Positions 11,301 to 22,116 of a DNA stretch of 64,000 nucleotides are shown piece by piece. The DNA lies in the NCBI GenBank assembly GCA_019095985.1, contig CM032665.1, positions 30,657,593 to 30,721,592 of the forward strand, written 5' to 3'. This DNA is from Streblospio benedicti (Eukaryota > Annelida > Polychaeta > Spionida > Spionidae). The translations under genes were made by a program, and so were the position numbers. The notes under the pieces are model-generated. The model saw nothing but the letters and a program-made list of their open reading frames with translations. It had not been told where the DNA came from and ran no database searches. Each line of letters opens with the position of its first letter. Within the stretch, counting starts at the first letter, position 1.

Positions 11301-14300
11301 GCAAACGGACTATGGAGGGAATTCCGGGGAAACAGACAATGGATGGAATTCCCTGGAAACAGACTATAATTAAATAAAGGAGGGAATTCCCGCAAACAGA
11401 CTATAGAGGGAATCCCCGGGAAACTGACTATAGAGGGAATCCCCCGGAAACGGACTATAGAGGCTGAGTCCCCACTGACCAGCCTCGAGCGCGCGTCCCC
11501 GTGAGAACTGGCCGCCGTCCATGCGCGCGACCCGGAGGTCGTGGTGCGGGTATTTGGCCTGTAGGGCGGCGATGTGGGTCACGGTCGCAGCGTCCGACGA
11601 GGCGTCGTCTGAAACACAGAATACATCTACATCTGTGGATAGTCTAGAAATGTATAGTCAATGTTGTGTGTATATATATATATGCATGTGTGTGTAAATT
11701 CATTATAAGCTTGTGACATGCGAAATACTTGACTTGATAGTCTAGAAAGTTTCAAACACCTTGTTCACTCTATGTAGACAATAACTTAATATAGTCAATT
11801 TTGTGTATATATATGCATGTGTGTGTAAATTCATTATAAGCTTGTGACATGCGAAATACTTGACTTCAACCTGTTGATGTTGGCCAACAAGCGGTAGATA
11901 AATGTAGATAGATGTCTGCTTTATGACTTGGGCGACACAAAAAATGAAAATGGAACTTCCTACGCTATGCGCTCCGGGTGTGGACTATTCTTACAAAATG
12001 TTCAATTCATGGAGATGTGTATCGCGTCAGTTCGAAAGAGCATGATAACCTCGTCCAGGGCGTTAGTTACAGAGCATGATAAACCAGGGCCATCGCCTGT
12101 CGTCCCAGACGGGTATCTGTGTTGACAGGACGGGTAAAAATTTCGAGTTACTTGTCCTATAAACGTGAATTCTCAGTCACCCAGACATCAGTTTCAATTG
12201 TATTTACACGGAGCTTGTTAATTTGAACGTGTAAATCTTAATTAGGATGGGTATTTTTTTTTCAGCACTCCCGTCCTATGGACAAGTATGACTCTTTCCC
12301 TATTCATGGCCCTGATTTAAAACCAAGAAATTGTTTCACTATAGACTGTATGATAAAGCCAGCCACTGACCTGAGCTATAGAGCATCATCCTGAGCGCGA
12401 CCCTGGGCTCTGTGGAGAGACACGAGGCCTCCAGCGTCGCCGTGAAGCGCCGCAGGGTGGAGAGACGGCCCCGCAGCGGTACCAGCAGGTGCAGCGTCTA
12501 GTGGGGGCACACAGAGGTCAAACAGAGGGTCAAACAGAGGGCAGAGGTCATCATGGTCACAAACAGCATGGATTATGGGGAGTCACATTATGATCTGCCT
12601 TTAATATCGTGATTGGTGAATTCATGTAAATTCCAAAATTCTTGAAAAAATGACCATACATTTAGAAAGCAGCGCACATTTAGCGATGACATCGGCAAAG
12701 GGCGCATTTGATTTCAGTACAATCTCACGCCACAGAAGTGAACGTCGCTTCTGCCAGTTTAAGCGCTGACAGGTTTTGTAAAGAGACTTGTACAGTTCTA
12801 TAACGGAGCAAATTATGAAGCCCAAAAGGTACTAAAACTTATTGAAATCACAAAAATTTGTAGGATGTATTCTCATGTAATATGCTTTATCAATGCTTTA
12901 TGAAGATCACAATGATTACCTTTTTCACTTCATAATTTGTTCTGTTTTAATATGATATGGTACGAGCGGCTCCAAGAACTTTGGCTGTATAGGTCTCATC
13001 CCTCCTCACCTTGTCGTCTCTGGGCGCGGCTGCTGCTGGCGGCTTCTCCCCGTGGTGGCCACCAGGCGGAGTCCCCAGGAACCCCCCGAGTCGGCCGGAC
13101 AGCAGCTGGAGGAGGGAGCCCGCCCCCGGGGTGGAGAGAAACGCCGCCGGCCGGGTCCGAGCAGGCGGCTGCAAAAACCAGGACTTGATCAAGTTCTATT
13201 CGTCATCATATCTCATGGTTATACAAACACCTTAAAGATAATGCTCAGTACCAATGAACAATGCCTTTTCCATTGCAAGTGTGAGGAAAATAATATTTAT
13301 AGTTTCCACATTTGATACGTATTACACCTTTAAAAATACCACGATGTCTTACGAACTAAAACGCAAGGTCACGTGATGTTGCATAATCGAATGATTTTCG
13401 CCAGACGTACCGCCAACGGCAGACGTCACGATTAACATGGCAGAGATAGGGGGCTTCTTACGTGCACCGTGCAAGTTACGTCTGACGAAAATCATTCGGT
13501 TTACATTTCTTGATTAAAAAACCAGAAGAGAGGGCAACCGTCAGGGGGAAGCTCCTAGTGGCAAGAGAGGGCAACGTTCTACTATAAATCAATTAAAAAA
13601 ACAGTACTTGATCAATATGGGGTCACATCAGTATGCCCCCAAAATGAAATCCTCGTATCTGGAAACTTTAAAATTGATGTATTATAGATGCTTGTAAGTA
13701 AAATACACAAAAGTTAGATTTTCATAATTGATAGCGTTGGCGGCCATTTTGGAGAGGGGGAGAGTCGGTATGTCTGTTGTAAGTTAATTAAAACACAGGA
13801 CTTGATTATACAATAATTTGAAAGCTACTTCTAGGAACCAAACTCACTGACTTTTGTTGTTGAGGTAACAAGTTCATGGAGCGCATGGAAATCCTTAGAT
13901 GACAGTGAGTTTGGTTCCTAAAGGGAGCTTTTAAATACTTGTATAAAATCATGAGTGAACCCAGGATGCTAGAAGTTTACAGGACTGGATTAAGTTTCAT
14001 TGTTCAGGTTGACTTTCGTACAGTCTTTCATATCTTTTCACTGTGCACTGAGCGATTCGAAAGCAATGATGACGTTGTGATGAGAAAAGATGGCTGAAGT
14101 GGAGTTGGTGACAAATTAAAAGCTTCAAATATACATTTAAGCAAAGACTTACTATGTATATTGTCTATACATTTTGCACTCTAAGAAACCAATATATTCC
14201 AACCACAGTTAACCCGCTGAAGTTGGAAACAGGATTACTGGTTCAAAATCAAGTTCATCTATGCTCAATACGCTGAAATTCATGTCAATGGTGAAGTTAC

Positions 14301-17300
14301 TTGCAAAGCAATTTCGTCATCCGCCAATGATATAAAATGAGCGATGCATATTGGAAAACACATCTGTGGCCAGATCTAGGGATCAAAATTCTAAATTTAT
14401 GCTCCTGCTGAATAGCATCAATATGGTAAAGATGAAAATGTCAGTGGAAATCTGATGCGTCCGTATTGGTGATTTTTATCAACTAAAAGTCGATGGAGTT
14501 GATCGACCCGCATAAGGTATGATACAGCATCGTGCATGGTGCTAGATTATTAGCAAAAAAAAATAATAAGTGATTGAGGAAATTACCTGCTTATTACAAG
14601 AATTCTCCGAATATGACCAATACTCTAGTTGAATCTGTCTTCATAATATATTGTCTTGTTAATTCTTTAAGAAACAAACCAATCTTATGATTCAAGAATA
14701 CTGTACTAATTCAATGGCTTGGACTTTTAGTAGTTTATGTGGAGCATCGAGCATACAGCGCATCACTACCTCTAATCGCTCACATTAGCGTTCACTCGCC
14801 TGAGCTGTACCTATTCAACGTGCAGGTACCACGGAGCAGTGTGCAACCTGCTAGAGGTTAGTTTGCTCAACAACCACCATCTTTTCACTGTGCAATGAAC
14901 GATTCAAAAGCAATGATGACGTTGTGATGAGTAAAGATGGTTGAGGAAGAGCTGGTGACAACTCGAAAGCTTCAAAGCTTTAAAAGTGTTCAGTGACCAT
15001 ATAGGCATCATTTTATCAAGTTTTGTTAGAGTTTCGGCTATTAGATCATGTCTGCTGCTGCCATCTTGGATTCAGGACGAATGTAGCTACTTTGTGACCC
15101 CATAAACGTACACAAAATGCAGCGATATAGGTGAACTACGTATATTTCTAAACGCCGCCTAGCTCTCCTCTCTCATTGCAGCGCATCTGAGACGTTTTCC
15201 AGAAATGGCAACATGAAAACGGGCCACGGTAAACAAGACATGGACACTTGTACAAACCAACAGTCCTATACAACTAAAGGTATTGATGACATAATGAATG
15301 AAGCATGAACCTCATCGTCGAACTACGGGAATTCTCAAGGAAAACCTCACTTCCGTTTCCTCACTGTGCGGGTCTAGCAGTGACAACAAACGCACGTGAA
15401 AACACATGTGTGCCCTATTGACGTAAAGAAGAAAACGTCTGGAATGTGTAGCGCATTTCTTAACAGAGGAAAGGCAGCGTTTGACGTACAGTGATTCACG
15501 TGATTGTTTGGCATGGTACGGTATTTTCTGTATTAAGGTCTGCTATTTTAAAGCCCCAGGAAACTTTCATTAGCAGCCTCTGCTCTAAAACATGTCCAGT
15601 GTCAGAGTTCGAAGTTACAGCTTTCCGATGGCCCCGGGCAAGTATAATCATCCCCTCGGAAATGATTTTGATTCTGTATCTTTCCCGACGAGCAAGCATC
15701 TCGACAAACACGCAAATCCATTATTTTCCTGGTATTTTTTGAGCTTCCACTGCAGCAGTTGAAGTTTAGACATTAGTTAGTTAGCAGCATGTTTTGGTGT
15801 CGCACAATTTAACAAACCAGTAAATATTGTATTACTGGGCTCACTGTGCATGTGCAATATCCGCTATTTTGCACAAGTCGTACCGCAACACTGCTTTAGT
15901 GTCGCACAATTTCCCAACCGTGTAAATGTTATGTCTGCACTCAATGCACATGTTGTTTTTACTGTAAGACGCTTTTGTCATTTTTGTTCATTTTTGTACT
16001 CCTGAAATGTTCTGCAGTAACTTAATACAAAATTAAATCAACAAAACTTTGTTCCATCTTAATTGCATTTTCAAAATGTTTCAACGCAATTGCAAAAACG
16101 AGAACTGAAAATACAATACTCACCAGTTCACTCACCTGCAACACTGTAAGCAACAATTGATCCCCCTAAGGTCAAGGGAAAGTAAAAAATGTTCAGGGGC
16201 AAGTGAATTTTCGGGGGTACTTGCCCGAGGGCAAGTGCTTTCAAATTTAAACTTCAACCCCTGCAGTGTGTTATACAATGATACATATACAACGTATTTT
16301 AGGTCATAACTAACAAAATCTAGCAACTTTAAGTAAAGAAATATGACGTCAAAAACGGCCACTTTTTCCCGTGCATTTATATGGTCACGTGTCAATATTA
16401 TCCCCTAGCGGTTGTGTGATAACGTGACTTGTCCCCACCTGCACGGCCGCGTCTCTGTCCGTGGTGTCCGTAGCTTCGTCCTCCCGGAACTCAACGCCCG
16501 AGAACGCCTGCTGGAGGTACGCGTGGCGCCGGACGGGGATCGTCATCTTACGGCCCTGAAAGGTCAGCCGCAGGGGTCAGACAGGGGTCAGATTGAGGTC
16601 AGATGGGGTCAGATTGAGGTCAGATGGGAGGACAGGCTGAGGTCAGACAGGGGTCAAACGGGGGTCAGATTGAGGTCAAAACTGAGGTCAGACTGAGGTC
16701 GCGCCGCAGGGGTCAGATTGAGGGGTTAGAAGCAGGTCAGCTGGGGTCAGATTGAGGTCAGACAGGGTCATCTTACAGCCCTGCACATGGGGGGTGAAAC
16801 TTGTGGACTTCACACTAACTTTTATAGTACGTACACATGTTGCTATTGGATTGACTTTTTACATTTAATGTGCACCGGGGTTCTCACAAACTTACATGTA
16901 CTTTTTATTCAATTTGTATCATTAAAAACAGGAACCTATCATACTGCCCTGTCTGATATTAGACTAAGGTTATTTTCTTGCAAATAGCATTATTTTGGAG
17001 CTTTGATTTAGCAACGTAAAATGTGTGTTTCTTCGGTCAATAAATGTTTTTTACAAAAAATCTGTTAACCTTATCAATACCGTTTGTATTTTCTTTAAGA
17101 TTAAACATAAAAATGTACAGTTCAAGCATTTGTTATTGACCCTGGATTATGAAATCAACACGGCATAAATGTTGAGTTGAAGTTGGAACGTTTTCTGAAA
17201 TAAATACACAGTTCTGAAGGACGTTTTCAGGATTTAGTCTTAATTAACAATGTAATTTTTAAAATGGCAGCTTAAACTGAATAAATCTTACAGGGATAGA

Positions 17301-20300
17301 CAAACAAGACTTTCCGCCTGCCCAGGGCAAGAAATAATCTAACTGGGGGTGGGAAGATTGACTGAAGCCTAAATGAAGGTCAGGAAAGTTTTGCCAAACT
17401 CGACTAATAATGATAATAGCGTGAAGATTAGACATCCAGGTTAATACATATTATGTAATATTCAATCTATACAAATGGATTATGTATCATGAAAACAGAC
17501 GTTTCATTTGGCATTACTGAAGAAATGGGGCGGATGCCATATAAAATGTCCGTTTCCATAGTACATAATTGTGTTGTATAGATTAAATATTACACAATAT
17601 ATCGACTAATAATGGTTTGTGCTGCATTAGACGCAAGTTGTGTAAACATCTGTGATACAGATAGAAGTTAAGGTCATCTTTCCCAAGAGCAGGTGAAATG
17701 GCAGGACTTTGTCCACCCCTGTCAACTATCAAAACTTGTCTGTAACAATGATAAAAACGTTTGGTTACTTACTTGTAAACGCTATAAAGTATGGAGGAAA
17801 TAACACGGTTAATCAGTTTGTGTTTAAGTCAAGAAGATTTCACTCAGTGCCCAGTACGGACATATCACTACAATTTACTACAAGCTTTACTCACCTGCTT
17901 TTGTATTGAACACTTTTAAAAATGTGAAAAAGTAGTTCGGCTAAGAACAAGCATGATAACCATAGTATCACCCTTGTTCAAAGAAGCGCGATAACCCTCT
18001 CCGGCGGGTTATCGGCTACTTCAGGATCATGATAACCAATGAAATTACATGAAAAAGACTGCTAATCCCAGTAGCCTCGCTCACCTTGTGTTTCCTGTAG
18101 ACGAGCAGGAGGTCGAGGATGTAGTCGGCGCCGTGCGTGGGGTCCACGCGTCGGTAGCCGTACAGGATCTCGTTGAAGTCGATGGTGCGTCCGCGCTGAC
18201 GGGCGTTCTTGTTGATCATCGACATCACCTAAACACAGCATGGGAGATCAGACGCTGGGTGTAGATGTTCAATGTACTAGATGCGCGCGCAGCAATTATT
18301 CGGACAAAAAGCACGTAAAAAGTCAAATAAACATCCAAAGTTCTCATTGAAATATGAAGAAAAGCAATTGTATATAGCGACAAACTTTTTTTCATAGATG
18401 TCACAGTAGAAAGAAACCAAATGAAAACGTCAAAGCTAATAAAATACAACTTTAATCGCATACTGTTGCTTACTTTTGGATACGATCACACATAGCCGGA
18501 CACTTTCGTACTATCTACCAATGTTACTGGTCTCAATAAGCACTGACTCTCTATACAGAAATGTACTAGAAAAGTTTGATCAATTTTGATCTCGGACTTT
18601 ACAATAACGTTTCGTGGTCTCAATAAACAGAAATTGGTCACTAAGTGGCGAGGGGTTTTCATAGATGTCACAGTAGAAAGAAACCAAATGAAAACGTCAA
18701 AGCTAATAAAATACAACTTTAATCGCATACTGTTGCTTACTTTTGTACTTACGATACACGGTCTCAATTGCAACACTTTCAATTTTCACTCAATAGTACC
18801 AGTGGTCTCAATAGAGAGGGCAGAGGCTCCAATAGAGGTGGTCTCAATAGAGAGGTGGTCTCAATAGAGGGTCTCAATAGAGGGGTCTCAATAGAGAGGT
18901 GGAGAGGTCTCTCAATTTAGGCAATAGAGGCGGTCTCAATAGAGAGGTGGTCTCAATAGAGGGTCTCAATAGAGAGGTGGTCTCAATAGAGAGGCAATAG
19001 AGGTCTCAATAGAGAGGCGGTCTCAATCAATAGAGAGGGTGGTCTCAATAGAGAGGCGGTCTCAATAGAGGAGGTCTCAATAGTCTCAATAGAGAGGGTC
19101 TCAATAGAGAGGCGGTCTCAATAGAGAGGTGGTCTCAATAGAGAGGTGGTCTCAATAGAGAGGCGGTCTCAATAGAGAGGTGGTCTCAATAGAGAGGTGG
19201 TCTCAATAGAGAGGTGGTCTCAATAGAGAGGCGGTCTCAATAGAGAGGTGGTCTCAATAGAGAGGTGGTCTGGAGGTTGTCCTCACCTGTAGCATGATGT
19301 CATCGAAGGCGGCCTTGAGGGGGTTTGTGAGTCCGGGGCGCGGGTTCTGTGTGCGGTGGGAGAAGAGAGCCGAGGCGAGGAAATCCCAGTCGAGGACGTC
19401 GTCTCGCGAGGCCGGGGCGTGCTTCAGCAGGGACGGGGGCAGCCCCAGGGGCGAGGGCGAGTAGAACGCGTCACGGTCCTGGAAAAACACGCAGAGAATT
19501 CTTTCTAACATTTTCTCAATGCTATATATTATGTATATATATTATTATAATATCACATTATTTTCTCACTATTTATGGTCGCCATTACGGAAAAATACAT
19601 TCTCCCTGATAACATTTTGATTATCAATGATACAACCATGATTTTGGTACCTAACCTGACAAATAAGCTAAATGCAATGTTTTTGAACAGCAGCGGGTTC
19701 TCATCAGTGTTGTTATGGTGAGACATTGGTGGTAAGGAATAATTTTGAATTGAATTTCTGAAATTTTAGAAAACTTTATACAAATCTATCTTTTTCGAGC
19801 AGCATTTTATCAGCAGTTACGACATAAAAACAACAATAATTAATGATCATCCAAAATGATACTGAAAGGGAGTTTGGGGATCAAAGCGATATTGATGGTA
19901 AGAAATGGAGCAGTTTTCCTTCTTTTGTGATAAAAATGTTTCTCCACCAAAATATTGTCATATAATGTAGAAAACAGCTGGAAGTTTTATTTTTCACCAC
20001 GTCATCGCCAACATGAGCTTAGACATATCTAATCGCATATTTTTGAGGTTTTTACACCTGCAAGCAACTTACCCTATGAAAAAGCTAACATCAAACTTAA
20101 ACATCAACATCTTGCAAACCATATTCAACCTTAAACAGTAATCAAGTCCGAATAAAAGCATAAATACCTGCTGTGAGCTCAGAATCTGAATAATTTCATG
20201 ATAAAGTCATAAGTCCAGAATGGTGATGAAAGATGAAGTTTATATCTTAATATTCAAGCAACACATAAATGTCATTGAAGTGGGTTAGCGTTTGATCAGC

Positions 20301-22071
20301 ACAATGTGTGAAGATGCATTTTACAAACTAGCGACCAGGCATTGAATGGAAGACCCCTTGAAAACAACACCCAGGTGTTTATTCAAACGTGGTGTTTATT
20401 CAGCATTTTGCAGTATGTACAGTTCATGATAGAATGAACCAGCAGCACATGTAAAGAAAGTGGGCCACAGACACACAATGCATCCTGCGTTGGTTACAAC
20501 GTACATGCCACGAGGTTAGTGGCTGTACAGATCAAGGCTGCCGAGGCTGATAGGCTATAAATAGTATCAGTGGGTGTTGTGCAATAGAGCTACAGGCAGC
20601 CTGTGAAGGCAGTTGATAGGCGTAGCAAAGGATGGTGCAACAGGTAGCACAGCCGCCTAAATACACACAGACCGGTCCGGTATGAACGGCAGATCGTGAG
20701 TTCGAGTCCACGGCCTTTCAAAAACCTTCACAGGTATACATCACTGACTTTCGCTTCAGTACATACCCGCAGTATCCCGTCGCGGTTGCCATGGTTACAT
20801 ACCTGGAGTATCTCGTCGCGGTTGCCATGGTTACATACCTGCAGTATCCTGCAGTCGTTGCCATGTTTTATACCTGCCATGGGTTACATTGACCTGCAGT
20901 ATCCGTGTGGTTGCCATGGTTACATACCTGCAGTATCCGCGGTTGCCATGGTTACATACCTGCAGTATCTCGTTGACGGCGTTGACCTGCCTGTGGAGCA
21001 GCAGGCGCCTGTGTCTGAGCGCCGCCGAGCGCCGCTGGTGCTGGTACGTGTGCATGCGGTACTGGTACGTGTGGTTCTGGAAACACAGTCTCTGTTAGTC
21101 ACGCTCCTTGTGCAATTAGGTGGCAAGTTTATGGTAAAGTTGTAATTTATGGTTTATTCTACTCATTTTGGTACAAAAGATTAAAAAGAATATGATTTAG
21201 AATTCCATTCTTAAAAAATATGTCGCCATTTTTTTCTAATTTTTTCTCAATATTTATGGTCGCCATTACGGAAAAATACATTCTTGCTAATAACATTTTG
21301 ATCATTAATGATACATCTGTGACTTTGGTGCCTTACTACAGGTGTTTTAATCATTGAATCTAAATCCAGCAGTAAAAGTCACATTGATCATGTAGATATT
21401 GGCAAATCCAAGATGGCCGCCACTGATATCTGTTAATTTTGTGGTAGCTTTTAACGCTTTAAATGTTAATGACTAGCTATTAATGACATAGATGTAACTA
21501 TGATTTTGATGTCTGACGACATGTTTTTGGGGTCAAACAATCAGAATCAACCAACAAATGTCAGATTGAACACATTATATAATCTCTTAATTATTTACAC
21601 TGTAAAATAGCAGTTTTCAAGAACATTCTCTGCAATTATCAATACATTTCAACATTTTAAGGGAGAATTGAACCTTGACCTCATAAGACAAAGTTTCATA
21701 AATAATCCAAATACGTAGTAAACGTACAACGTAAGAGTATAGCATGTAACGCACTGCAATCTCTAAACAGTAATACATAACAAATAAATTAATATTTCTT
21801 CTTACATATACCGATCTGGCATAAAATTCTATGATTTCTGCCACTTCTGCACAAAACAATGTAACTTTCCTAGGAATCATTTTTGATCAAAAGAGGATAT
21901 TGTTCAGGCTGGATGCCTGCATTTTGCACAGCTGATATAGCACAACTTTTTTGTTTGTGTCCATGTGTGCATGAATGCACGTACCTTGAACGGGTGGTGT
22001 GAGTCAGTCAGTGCGCGTCTGATGTGTGTGTGTGTGTGTGTGTGTGTGTGTCTGTGTGTGTGTGTGTGTGT

Positions 22072-22116
<45 letters not shown>

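Noticed and set aside
12937-13315. Plus-strand GC-rich open frames
   Set aside because: They are antisense to Chsy exon f, which has splice sites and the right phase.
19349-19609. Plus-strand Arg/Gly-rich frame
   Set aside because: Antisense to Chsy exon c.
20600-20730. Functional tRNA gene
   Set aside because: Only A- and B-box-like words; no acceptor stem or anticodon arm. Better explained as a SINE remnant, as are 30640 and 61236.
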